64,000 bases of DNA from Basidiobolus meristosporus CBS 931.73 (taxonomy: Eukaryota > Basidiobolomycota > Basidiobolomycetes > Basidiobolales > Basidiobolaceae). Within the stretch, counting starts at the first letter, position 1, and each line of letters opens with the position of its first letter. The position numbers and the translations under genes were made by a program. The notes beneath the pieces were generated by a model. The model searched no databases, was not told the DNA's origin, and was given only the letters and a program-made list of their open reading frames with translations. Below are positions 1-10,926 of this stretch, piece by piece. Location of the stretch: NCBI GenBank assembly GCA_002104905.1, contig MCFE01000055.1, forward strand, positions 62,001 to 126,000, written 5' to 3'.

Positions 1-136
1 TCCAGATAAGCATTACAACATGCGGCGCTATATTCAAAGCGTGTGCGCCGTCAGGGATGCCGTGCTCTTGTTTTACATTAGTTTCTTTATTGTATGGTTG
101 ATAAGTAGGCGAAGGCATCAATTCGCTTGTTTCCAT
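1..136 (-). CDS. N-terminal fragment of an unidentified protein, cut by the window edge
   Basis: Reading leftwards from an ATG at 136-134 the frame is open to the window edge for about 45 codons, beginning METSELMPSPTYQPYNK and containing a Pro/Asn/Gln-rich stretch followed by a more hydrophobic run ending VVMLIW. It is divergent from the GH16 gene to its right. I do not recognise the family. The length is short enough to be chance, but the amino-acid mix looks like a real N-terminus. Confidence 0.4.
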   Translation of the reverse strand, partial: METSELMPSPTYQPYNKETNVKQEHGIPDGAHALNIAPHVVMLIW

Positions 137-812
137 ATGAATGTCACTTTAACAATGCATATTTTATAGTTTCTTCCATAAAACAGCATGTAGCGATGGT
201 ATGGATTTAACTTAGAATTGATATGAAATAATGTCACTACTCTTTGTTATGCGCTGTTCATCAGAGAATAAGCTAACCTACGATATGAACCTGACTCCTA
301 TCTCTCTATAGAAGAATTTACAGTCCAAAGTGCCAATTAATGCATCTTAGCCTCCACATTCGATGGAATGTGCTTTGAATGTAACCATGATGCGTAGAAG
401 AACTCCACTTTCCAAGTAATTTAATTTTGGTTTTGATCTTGATTCGATGTTTCGAATTGAGCTGTTGCATCACCCCAAACAGGATTGTTAAAGTTTGGAT
501 CAATCTTTAATTGGCAGATGGCCTAATCCCTTTCCTTCGCATTAATTAAGAATTGAAGCTTATTTTCTACTTCATTGGCAAATGCCGCACGTTACTCCTA
601 ATTTTTCATTGACGACTGGCCCACTGAATCAATAACCACAAAATCATCAATAGTGCCAAGTACAACACTCATTCCAATTTCGGGTGCGCTATAGCGTGTG
701 CATGCAAGTTGAAAATCGTGGGCTTTCATATACCCCTCCTGGATTCCCAGCGTCTATAAAAGCCCATGAGTTCCTCCAAGCTATCACAAAATACCCAGCT
801 TCAATATCCATC
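137..812. other. Intergenic region between divergent genes
   Basis: It holds the presumed promoters of the edge gene and of the GH16 gene. No convincing gene was seen. The antisense frame across 300-830 gives peptide-like stretches but has at least five stops, about what chance would give. Confidence 0.5.
755..762 (+). promoter_or_regulatory. TATA box of the GH16 gene
   Basis: TATAAAAG lies about 50 bases upstream of the chosen ATG at 813, a normal distance for a TATA-containing fungal promoter with a short 5' leader. Confidence 0.5.
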
Positions 813-2135
813 ATGTCTTTGAAGGTTCGCTCTCAGTTGACCATTTGCTTTCCAGTATGTTTGATCTAATGGCTCCACTTTTCAATAGAAACTTTTTGCA
901 GCTGTTGCCATTTTGGCTGTTGGTGCCACCCAGATCAGTGCCATTTGCGAGAATTTCAAGGCCAATTGTCCTGCCGAAGCTCCCTGCTGTAAAGACGGGT
1001 GGTGTAGTAATGACCCACTCTTCTGCTCACCATCGAACTGTCGTCCGTTAGATAGTTTCTCCCCAGAAAGTTGCTACCCAAGAGCTTTGTGTGTAAATGC
1101 CCTTCATGAATTCGATAATACAAAGATTGCCGGTACAAACTTCACTGGGGATCCAGCAGTCGCTGATTGGACTTCTGATTTTACACCTTCCAACGTACGC
1201 GCTGAAAACGGACAGTTAGTTCTTTTTATGCCACTTGACAGTAAGGTGAACAGCTTCGGTAATACTCAAGGATTTGGTGCCACTGTCTCTGCAGTCAGGT
1301 AAAATGATGCATCTGTCGTACCCACTATAATGCACATTTCTCATCACTCTTATCCAGATGGTTCGATTATGGTAAGGTTTCTGCTAGAATCAAGAGTGCT
1401 TCTATCAGCAAGGGCGTTGTCTCCTCCTTCATTGTAAGATGTCAAGTCCTTCACTCATCCTCGATTCTTATTAAGTTTTATGCCACTTCGCAGGTGCGAA
1501 ACTTTGAAGGTGATGAGATTGACTTCGAGTGGGTTGGCGGATATCCTAATCGCGTCGAGTCCAACTACTATTACGGAAATGATCACGACTACTCCAACGG
1601 TGATAAACACGACGTTGGTGCAAATACTGCTGAAGATTTTCATACATACATGATTGAATGGCAACCGGACTTTATCACGTGGTCCGTCGATGACAAAGTC
1701 GTCCGTACCGTTAGCAAGGCTAACACATTGAACGCCACTACCAATGCTTACCTGTATCCTCAACGAATGGCTCGTGTCCAGTTAGGCCTCTGGGATGGTG
1801 GCCGTGGAAGCGAAGGAACCAAGGAATGGGCCGGAGGCGAAACTGATTGGTCTGACCCCAACCGCGTGTATAGCATGTATGTTGACTGGGTGAAAATTGA
1901 ATGCAAGTACGGGGGCAATGAAACTGTTGTGTGGACCACACCTACACACAGCCAAGCCACTGCTGTGACTACACTTGGTAGTGGTAATCCTCAAGCCACT
2001 AACAGTAACCCTGGCGATAGTCTAAACAACCACAGCAAAGATAAAACCGCTCCTGGTAAGAATACTGGCTCATTTGTATCCGTTGGATCTCTTCCGTTAA
2101 TCCTCGCTGCTGGTGTTGCCCATATTTTGAATTAA
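813..2135 (+). CDS. GH16 Crh-type cell-wall transglycosidase, GPI-anchored
   Basis: Glycoside hydrolase family 16, Crh/Utr2-like group; family members transfer chitin chains onto beta-glucan outside the plasma membrane. Likely exons are 813-858, 902-1298, 1358-1433 and 1494-2135, giving about 386 residues. Seen: a hydrophobic N-terminal signal segment, a Cys-rich N-terminal region (CENFKANC, CCKDGWC, FCSPSNC), the GH16 core with catalytic motif DEIDFEWVGG (nucleophile and acid/base Glu of ExDxxE), then DWTSDFTP and WAGGETDWS motifs. A Ser/Thr/Asn-rich tail ends in a hydrophobic segment (SLPLILAAGVAHILN), as expected for a GPI signal. The first intron is uncertain: donor GTATGT at 855 with an acceptor at 933 also keeps frame but removes much of the signal peptide. 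Later introns are secure by phase. Confidence 0.9.
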
Positions 2136-2974
2136 CTTTTGATCAGAATATTCCCTAATACTTATCGATTAGCATCTATTTTTTTTTCGATATATCGCAC
2201 CTTCATAATTATCAGTTTTGAGAACTGTCTATTACCATCTATTCATTAAATCAAAACTGCTTATCCATTGGGAAAATTTGCTCGGCTGATAGATTACCTA
2301 ATGTAGAGATGGTGAGTCAGTCTCTTTCATGTGCTACTGGCACCTACTGGCGGTTTTATGGCTTCCCTGCAGATGAGTCTGGACTGATATAGTATGTAGG
2401 GTGGAGATACCAAGATATGGGGAATGCTGATTATAGCCCAGTTTTCTCCTAAGGGTCAAAAAAGCCGTCCGCTAAAATGTGGCAGTCCCGTAGTCCTCCA
2501 AAAAGCGCTTCGCCAAACCCACATATTTTATTAATGTTGAGATGAAGTCAATATTTGCACTACTACACACACGCCTTAAAAGCCCCCTTCAACTGAAAAT
2601 AAACATGCGCATGATTTTGGCATGGACGATTGTTTTTGGTGAACTCTGATCGAGTAGCCAATTGTGAATAAATCTAGTCTCGAACTTGAATGGCTGTACA
2701 TCTTTATGGAGTATTATTAAATGTATATATAAATAGTGTGAAACTGGGCAGCTAGCCTCGAGCCGCATTTTATCTAGCATTCGTGTGTGAAATAACAACT
2801 GTGGCGTCATGAGGTGGGAGATATATTAATGTCGAATATTTATTTCTATTATGAAAATGAGTCGAAAACTAACAGAGTAATCGAAAGGTCACCAAAAAAA
2901 TACAATCACGTCGACAAAATAACGGAGAAATTTTAGATCAGCGAATTACATACTGTGATTTGTTTAAATGATAT
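2136..2974. other. Convergent 3' intergenic region
   Basis: This lies between the ends of the GH16 gene and the DDT/WHIM gene. It contains AT-rich 3' UTR-like sequence. I see no supported gene. Confidence 0.5.
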
Positions 2975-5900
2975 TCATGATTCGTGTAAATCAATAGTGG
3001 CATTATAAGTTATATCTCTACGGGGTCTTAACTTTCGTCTCGACGTGGATGATTCCGAGTCGTCGGCTTCTTCATTTCGCGATCTTTTCAATCGGCTCTT
3101 TCTTGTTTGTCTAGTTACTGCCGAGTTTTCGTGTCTAGTAACAGGCTCCGGGTCTGTAGTGATATCGTTACTTTGTTGTGCTGCTCTACGAGAACGTAGC
3201 TTACGACTTCTCTCTGGCAAAGCTGAATTTTCGGAATATGGACTCTTGCGTGATTTATCTTCATCATTCGCACGGTCATCTTGAGCATATCTGTGGGTGC
3301 GACGAGTTGACTTTCTTTGTATCGCAATTTCATCTTCACTTTCACTGTTGTCAGCATCCTCCTTTGCAACTTTGTTACGGGACTTTCGATCCCGCAAATT
3401 AACAGCTCGATCTTGTTTCGTGACAGAGGTCTCTTGATGATCATCTTCGATCTCTTCCTCGTCTAACCCATAATTCTGAATATCCTTAATGCACATTTCA
3501 AGATTTACGTTGAGTGATGAAAAGGTTTTGATATTATCATCAAAGTCTTCCTGAAAGTTGGTAGTGCGCAGCCAACGAACGCGCTTCCTCGACTCTACCG
3601 GAAGTCTTGATAAACTGTGGTCATTAATGTTGTAAACGTACGAGAACAATAACTTGACATGTTCAAGATACTCTTCTACAGTCGAATTCAGGTCAATTTC
3701 GGGCAATTGCGTTTTCTTGATCAAGGAAAACAGTAAAGCGCCAAGTTGTTCTATTTGCTGATGAATCAAGTCTTTGAAATTCTGTATATAAAGGCTTGGC
3801 TCTACCACATTGTGACCCTTCTTCGAGGTTTCATTCGGGGGGCTATCTTCCGGTTTGTCACTTGACGTTTCAGGCGGAACGTTAACTTGAGATTCGTCCA
3901 CCTTCTCCGCAGCTGATTCATCATCTAAAGCAAGTCCTACGCCCATTGGCAACTGCTGGTCTTCAGTAGTCGCCTCGGTTGCTTCGGGAGCGGGAGACAC
4001 TTTGTTTCGAACATACGATGAACCAAGCTCTCTTTGAAGCCAGTTACGGAACCTCGCCAATGAGCTTATAAACATCGGTCTGATCGACGTTAACATTGAT
4101 CGAAGGTTCTTTTCACGTATCCCACGGTTGTTCAAAGGCCTTATTAAGAGGAGGAGCTGCCTGCTGTCGTCCATATAATACCATTTCGTTTTCGGTTTTC
4201 TATAGTCATCAATTACTCTGTGGTTGGCTCTGTTGACAGTTGAGGAGTCTTGACTTTCCTCAGCAGTTGAGCTTCCAGGATTCTCCGTCTTTGTAGGGTA
4301 TTCATGTTCTTCAATAATAATCCCACCAAGAGGCTTCCAATGCCAGTAGGCTCGGGCATAACGATCATACCCGATTAGCAAGATTTCCTGTGAAGTGGGC
4401 ATGGTGCCTCGACTAGGGATGACACCACCACGGTACTTGGAAGAGACGGCCTCAACTTGCGACTGATGTGTAATATCTTTAGAGCTGAGTTCCAATATAG
4501 ACTTCCTCTTACTCTCCCGTTGGCGTATCATTTTTTCGATATCTTTTGCTAGTTTAGTACACTTCCCCTTCAACGTGGCTACCAGTTTCTTTCTAGATTT
4601 TTCTTCGGCCAAGATTTTCTGGCGAGATGTCCGTTCATCTCGAGGCTGTTGTTTTTCTAGATTATCAACATTCCCTTCGTCGTGAGACATAGACTGCGCC
4701 TCGCTGCCTCCTTCAGAATCGTCCTCCACAATATCGTCACCTGATTCGTTATTCGATGCATGAAGTTTAGCTAAACGCATCATTTCCTCCTGTGCTTCAG
4801 CAACTCCTTTTTCGGCAGCCTGAATGTTTCTGGTCAAGTCAGAAATTTGAGTTTCAAGCTGACGTCTAGCCTCGGTACGTTCGCGCTTTTCTTTCTTTAG
4901 CTGAGCCATTCGTTCATCCACGCCAGCATGCAGATACTGGCTAAATTGGACAGTGTCCATGGCGAGATCTACGAGATAATTTAGGGCCTTTAGTCTTTCA
5001 CAAGGAGGAATGGCGGAAAACTCGGTAGTGGCGAAGACATTCGATTTGTCAGGAAGAATCTCGCTAATGTACCACTGAAAGTTTACTGGGTTAACAGGTG
5101 GTAACTGAGGGGAGTCCTGGTAATGCTCTTCAGACTCAATAAACTCTATCAAATTACAAATAAATTGGATGCCGTCTCTATTTATAGTGGCTGTGTTACA
5201 AATGAGATCTTCCAAAATCTCTGAAGAGCATAAAGTAAATCGGCATTAGTCGACAAACAACAGGCCATGTGCACAATTAAAATGTTTACCGTATGAGTAA
5301 TCTTCAGGTTTCATGTTCAAGATGTCTGCCGAAAACTTGTGGAAAAAATCATGAATTGTCATAAGCTGTGCCCACTCATCCATTGCCAGATGAAGTCCAT
5401 CATTAGAGACTCTGAATTCTTTGAAGGTTGGCAGCGGCGCACTGTATGGTAGTAGGATTGGATCTAAGTCATCGCTTATTGGTGGTAATTTCGGAACACC
5501 TGGCTGTAGATAATCGCGTAAATCTGTCTTCTTTCCAGGCGTGTTTTTTCCCTAATATATTTGATTATTAAGGCGCAATCGAATCTCTCAAGTAAAACCA
5601 TATCTACCATAGGGACTGGGGAAGACCGTGTGGAAGATGTCGACTTAATATGGCGCTCAGGTGCGGGTGAAGATTGTAGAGAATTTGTAGACGCGAGAGA
5701 GATAACCTAAGGAAGCAGAGGACAGCTAAATTATAATTTCTTAAATCTTAACACTAAAATCAGCGTACTTCGTCTTCGGAAGAATCTATGATCTGAATTA
5801 ACTGAGAGGCAGGAGGCAATGATATTTGCGGCTATATAATAAAAAGGATGTCAGTATGGTTCGCAAATTATTTTGCCACTAGAAAACGTGGCTATTAACC

Positions 5901-6226
5901 TTGCTATCTTCAACATTCTTTTTGGAAGAATTCTGTGCTTGAAAGTAATTGTGTAAAGAATTTTTCTGCGGTGTACTGGAATGGTTATCGACGCGCGTGC
6001 TTTTATGTTTACTTTTGCTGTTTGACTTTTTCCCACTAGAGCTTTCGGCATTTGGAAGGCATACAGTCTTCTCCGGATAACCATCGTCTTCTAGATCAAT
6101 CACAGTCACATCTCTGGAAGCTGCAGGAGTATTCATTTGGTAGAGAATAGTGCCTTCGGTTGGACGAATGGGTGGTAGTATTGGTAACGGAAGTTTTGTT
6201 AGGGGACGTAATGGAGAATCGGTCAT
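2975..6226 (-). CDS. DDT/WHIM-domain chromatin-remodelling accessory protein
   Basis: Exons 6226-5900, 5831-5769, 5706-5608, 5551-5290 and 5220-2975 join in phase to about 998 residues. The N-terminal ~160 residues are low-complexity and basic. A DDT domain follows (EWAQLMTIHDFFHKF and the helix EILEDLICN), then a WHIM1-like segment (ERLKALNYLVDLAMDTVQFS), a long charged coiled coil (VDERMAQLKKEKRERTEARR), a WHIM2-like motif (LIGYDRYARAYWHW) and the WHIM3-type LNNRGIREKNLRSML. The C-terminus is acidic then Arg/Lys/Ser-rich. DDT/WHIM proteins such as Itc1, ACF1/BAZ1 and BPTF are nuclear partners of ISWI ATPases that read linker DNA. I see no WAC, PHD or bromodomain, so it is not a canonical BAZ or BPTF protein. 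A PCNA-box-like motif lies near residue 95. Assignment to an ISWI complex is inference. Confidence 0.8.
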
Positions 6227-6820
6227 GAATATATCTTGTTTGTTGCAAGTAACTCCAATTCTGAGCTAGCTTCCACCCCACTTAGGTTTGAAAAGTAATG
6301 AAGTAAAGCGCAACTCGTAAGTAATTGATTTGTATTTCAATCCTAATCTAATTGCACTGTTATGATGCATTCTTTCATTAATGGGTCATCTTCAGTAGTC
6401 CCTATTTTCGTGATTGGGCTTGACCAGATAAATGGATTTTTTTGTTATTGTTTGTTTATGAATTCATAAAACTGGCTGTTTTGCCCCCTCTATTATTAGA
6501 AATGGTAGTATAGCGTTCTTAAATCTGTCACGTGTTCGCCTCATCACGTATGAATGCAGACCAGGAAAGAAAAAAACAATACACAGGTACGTCTCTTTCA
6601 GAGCAAATCTCACACCGTAACTGGCCTTAAATGTCAACTCTGATTGTGGTATCAGTGTAAATTTGTGGTAAACTGTGAGTCAGATATCAACAATTTTATT
6701 ATTCTATGATGGTTCTAGGTCTATTAACAAGATGGGTTATGATGGTATATATTAGCGGATTTTGAATGACTGGATATATGTGAGGTATAAGTAATTTCTA
6801 AAATTGGGCGTCTGTCAGCT
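6227..6820. other. Intergenic region with E-box-like site
   Basis: It is 5' of the DDT/WHIM gene and 3' of the CreA-like gene. TCACGTG at 6528-6534 is a CACGTG-type E-box core of the kind bound by bHLH regulators. No gene is seen. Confidence 0.4.
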
Positions 6821-7396
6821 TCATAATGCATAGCAATAATTAGAGTCATGAGAGAGGCTCTTCATTAATTCGGCGAAGCTGGGTAGCGTGATGTGATTGT
6901 CTTGTGAAATACCACGATAGCTGTATGTTGTGTGCGAGCAAGTTGGGAACAATTGCGCATTGCTTTGGTTAAGGGAATGCTCTTTGATGGCATCGTCGGA
7001 ATCAGAGGAACATGAGGAGAGTGCTGGACTCAAAGAGGGGCTAGGCCCAAACTCGGATCTTACAGTCATGTATGTCATCTGAGAGGCAGGTGGAGTAGGT
7101 ACGAGATTGTTTAAACGTGGCTTCTTGGAAGCTTTGTTATGAATACGTTGATGTCTCACAAGTTCATCTGATCTTGAAAACCGTTTCCCGCAATCAGGAA
7201 CTGTGCATTGGTGGGGTTTTTCACCAGTATGTATCCGGATATGGCGGGTACGGTGCTCCAACCGATAAAATGCTTTTTCGCACATTGGACACTTATAGGG
7301 ACGATGGCTCTTTGACTTATCCATAGCAGTAAAGTATTCGTGGCAATGTTCCTGAGCCTGAGGAAGAGTTTCAGAATGATAGTGAAGTAGTATCAT
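6821..7396 (-). CDS. CreA/Mig1-like C2H2 zinc-finger protein
   Basis: Two adjacent C2H2 fingers are visible: [21 protein letters not shown] and the longer-spaced [23 protein letters not shown], joined by the HTGEKP linker. Finger 1 residues RLEHR and finger 2 residues RSDELVR are those of CreA/Mig1 carbon-catabolite repressors that bind GC-rich SYGGRG sites. The rest is Ser/Pro-rich ([16 protein letters not shown]) with a short C-terminal segment [13 protein letters not shown]. The protein is only 167 residues from the ATG at 7324 (MDKSKSHRP), or 191 from 7396; classical CreA is near 400. The start is uncertain and a 5' exon may be missing. It is nuclear by inference. The role in glucose repression is family knowledge, not shown here. 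Confidence 0.8.
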   Translation of the reverse strand: MILLHYHSETLPQAQEHCHEYFTAMDKSKSHRPYKCPMCEKAFYRLEHRTRHIRIHTGEKPHQCTVPDCGKRFSRSDELVRHQRIHNKASKKPRLNNLVPTPPASQMTYMTVRSEFGPSPSLSPALSSCSSDSDDAIKEHSLNQSNAQLFPTCSHTTYSYRGISQDNHITLPSFAELMKSLSHDSNYCYAL

Positions 7397-8498
7397 TCTT
7401 ACAAATTACCCTGGCTTTATATTGAATTTTCTGGCCCGATAATATCAGGACAGATAGGGCCGCCAAATTTTCAAGCTTAAAATATCAGATTGGTAAAGCA
7501 TGACTGAGAATCTAGGTTGTCAGCAAGCTGGATCTTTCGAAAATTTCCTTTTTGATTGTGGAGTTCTAAGGGTAGATCTCTAGAAAGCGTACGCTCTACC
7601 TCTGATCATTTCTAGTTCTGGCCCTAGCTGGTCTAGAAGAAGCTAGGTAGCATTCTGATCTACGTAAAAGTTAGGATATGATGTCATATGCCATTTCCCC
7701 GCAGTCCTCTTACCAATGATCTATCTAGATTTACAATCGATAAATCCAGCAAAAAATCCTGGATTTGGAAGATAATAATTTGTCGTAATTTCGACCATAC
7801 AATTTTCACCTGAGCAAAAGTATGCGGAACCCCATTTCGCGCTGATTCCAGGTTCTTTTAAAACAGTTTTAGTCCCTTGGCATGTCAACGTAGGTTAATA
7901 TGATTCGATATGGTGCATCACGAATCAAGCTTATTTCGGGAAATAGTGATCAGTGTGGGATGGTATTGCCAAATTTGCCGGTATATTTATCGGCCTTCGA
8001 AGGAATTTTACCAAGATGAACGTTATCTAGGTCCAGTTCGTTCCAGTCTGCCCCAGTATTGAAGATAAATCCAAATTGGCTCGGTCCCGGTTGACTCGAG
8101 GAGCACCGTCGCTGTCTATTTCAGACTTCGGCCTAAATTCATTTGCTGAACTAAACTGATGATATCAACTAGCGGGGCTCTCGATAATTATTTTCAGGCT
8201 TGAGTTCTAGTCTGAAAAATGTTGATAAGAGATCAACGAACATCAAATCGATGGTAATGAAGGTTTTCCAAGTTGATTACAAATCATACATTTATTTTTT
8301 ATACTCAGCTATTAGTTGATTAAACAAGTAGCCTTTGTTGCCCCAACTTAGATGGGGAAGCTGGGGATAGTTCAATTATTTGGTGAATCCAATCTTAAGG
8401 TACACTCCATGCCAATTACTGTGCTTCACATCTAGCCACTTCTGACAGAAGAGTGTAATTTTGGTTACTGAGTTATCCAATTTAAAGTGTCATTAAAG
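7397..8498. other. Intergenic region between divergent genes
   Basis: About 1.1 kb is shared by the CreA-like gene (-) and the small mitochondrial-type gene (+). An unplaced 5' exon of the zinc-finger gene could lie here. No other coding signal was recognised. Confidence 0.4.
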
Positions 8499-9236
8499 AT
8501 GAATGTCTGCCGTCAAGTCATTACTCGTAGATTTACTACGTCGTTTCCCCGTTTGCAGGAGGCTAGCTCAAGTTTCACTGAGCGTGTAACTAGTCCAAAA
8601 ATTGTCGTCAAAAAGAGTGGTAGTTTCCGTGGAGGGTAAGAGCTTCGTTTTCGATCTCTCCGGCAGCATATGTATAGTTCATAACGCGCATGATTTTATA
8701 GACTTACGGGATTTCTCTTTGGATTGACTTGCGCAGGCGGTGTTGGATATTATTACCTCTTAGAGGAATATAAGAGTGCCACTGATTTATTACTTCACTC
8801 TGTTGATGAATTGCAAACTTCCACCGATAAGGTATAATCTAAGATTTCTTTGACCCTGTTGGCGAGCGACATCAGGCTCAATACAACGTATACCATTAGG
8901 TTAGAGAATACGCGCAGAAGATTAGCGATGTTGAGAGGGAGTTAAGGATTCTGAAAGGAGCTGCGGCTACTCATGATCAGCTCGAAAATACCAAATCGGA
9001 TCTTAAAAAGCTATTTGTAATTTTGTTCGTATATTCTCTTTACCAAAATGGTTACTGATCACTGTTGCATACGCACGTAGTCGACCATCCATTCTGAGCA
9101 CTTGACTATGAAGAAAAATGTTTCAGAAATTGGTGAGTTCATCATATCACGTTTTTTTACCCACATCAAGCACTAATTTGTCTATCTTTCTCTGATAGAA
9201 CATGATGTTCATGGACTCACTAATGTCAATGCTTAA
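8499..9236 (+). CDS. Small mitochondrial-type single-pass membrane protein with coiled coil
   Basis: Five short exons, 8499-8635, 8702-8831, 8900-9016, 9081-9132 and 9199-9236, join without a frame break to 157 residues. Each intron is GT-AG and 50-70 bases. The N-terminus (MNVCRQVITRRFTTSFPRLQ) is Arg/Ser/Thr-rich and free of acidic residues, like a mitochondrial presequence. It is followed by one glycine-rich membrane segment (LTGFLFGLTCAGGVGYYYLL) and a heptad-like coiled coil (SATDLLLHSVDELQTSTDK, then KISDVERELRILKG). This layout matches small inner-membrane or MICOS-type organisers, but I do not recognise a named family. No exon exceeds 46 codons, so single-exon gene finding misses it. 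Confidence 0.65.
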
Positions 9237-9404
9237 ACGTTGCATATTCTCACATATTTGCATTGAAAAAAAGTTCACCAGACTGCTTATCTCATTAACT
9301 GGCTTTATTTCACAGCTTGTTCACGTCAGTAGAGGTAGGCAGGTAGTACATTAAATACATGAGGAAATGTAATGAAGTGACAATCGGTTTGACTGGAAAT
9401 TAAT

Positions 9405-10926
9405 TTACTGAATAAATAGCTCTGGTGTTAAGTCCTCCATCAAATTGGCCATCTTGTCAACATTTTGGCTCCATTCCACAAGACGTTGGCGCATTCCATC
9501 AATTTGGTTGATATCCATATAACGAGACTGAACCCAGGTGATATGCACTGATTGATCAACTTGATCAATAGACCCACGGATCAAATTGAGCGAAAGCCCC
9601 TTCATCACCAGATGCTCAACCTATGCGACAAAAGTCAGCGCTTCTTCGTTACAGCAATATATAGGATTGTTCGATCATACCTCATCAACTGGAAGTTTGG
9701 TTTCCGAGGCAATATCGGAGAAAGTGAGAAGCCTGTTGTCGGCAGAACGCTTAAAAATTGATTCTATGAGAGACATGAGACATATCTTCTGTCTGAGAAA
9801 GGCCGAGTAGCTTTGAAGAAGAGGCTGATAAAGTAAATTCAGTATAAGCAAGCTTTCCAGTAAACATTCTGAAGACCGCTTACCTGCTTGGTAAATTGTG
9901 CAGATAATGCCTCGAATTTACCAATATCGCCGCTATTGACGGCAAATAATAGTTTATACAGCCACTCGTGCTCGCCTGTTTTCAAAACTTCAAGGATAGG
10001 ATGCATGAGCTGTGCAAAAGCAATGTTCTTTAGCTGATATTCTCGGTAGTATTATTTCATAGCGTCGTACCAGCTCTCCGAAATTATAAATATTATCTCC
10101 TAAAAGTGCGGCCAGGGATAGATCATACGCACGCTCGATTTTTTCAACGTTGGCTAAGCTGTCGAGATTGACGCAGGCCAAAAAGAGAAGGGCATGCTTA
10201 TAGTACTTGACAAAGTCTGCTTTTGCCTATACAGATTTGCACATATTAGTTGAATATTGGAAAATCTATATCATATTGGGCAAGGTTACTTTGTAATACT
10301 GTGCAGAAACCCTATAGAAGCTGGCATGAATTATGGTTTCGACGCTATCAAATGTCTCGAGGATTTTTTCGCTTTCATCCATAGCCTCTTTTGTTCCATC
10401 CAAATCGTTGAGAAGTAGCTTAAAACTGGCAGTTTCCATTATGGCAAGAACATAAGCATCCTGAGTTTCGGGGGTGTTAACCTTTTCGGTTAGAGGTGAA
10501 AGAAATTGTATGGCCTCCTGGAAGTCTACGTGAAAAATGAGGTCTTCGTTTACATAAACAATGAATTAATTGAAGAAAATACCTTGGAATTGAGCAGCTG
10601 CGGACAATGCAAGCCCAACAAGTTTAAGCTTGTTCATTTTCTTGGCCCAATCAGAAATGAAGTGTTGATATAGAGGAATCAAGAATGGGCCAGACTCAGG
10701 TTGCGTGACGAACTCCTCTAAGCGAGAGGTAAGCTGATGCCATAATCTGACGGCGAAGCAATTAGCTTTGGAAAGAACTTGAGGAAATACACCAGTAGTT
10801 ATCATACTTGCGCTCATAAAGATCTTCAAAATTCACGAAATATTCTTGCAAATGTTTGGGAGCCTTTTTTCTCTCCTGTGCTAGGAATTCAGCGACAGGA
10901 ATATCGACCTCCATCTTTTCAGCCAT
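9405..10926 (-). CDS. RPN9: 26S proteasome lid subunit Rpn9 / PSMD13
   Basis: Seven exons, 10926-10808, 10746-10583, 10525-10290, 10226-10071, 10009-9884, 9824-9681 and 9620-9405, give 386 residues, matching Rpn9/PSMD13 (about 375-395). It is a non-catalytic PCI-domain subunit of the 19S regulatory particle lid. Seen: N-terminal helices with ERKLWHQLTSRLEEF, the middle FGELLMHPILEVL block, and the C-terminal PCI signature LPVDEVEHLVMKGLSLNLIRG, followed by IDQVDQSVHITWVQSRYMD and QIDGMRQRLVEWSQNV, very close to the family pattern. The start MAEKMEVDIPVAEF is the first ATG. A GGTGGCATT element about 100 bases upstream resembles the proteasome-associated control element. Confidence 0.95.

Noticed and set aside
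300..830. Antisense frame with peptide-like stretches interrupted by TAA/TAG at positions where Gln would fit
   Set aside because: Five or more stops in about 130 codons is what chance predicts at this composition, it overlaps the GH16 promoter and start, and no family was recognised.
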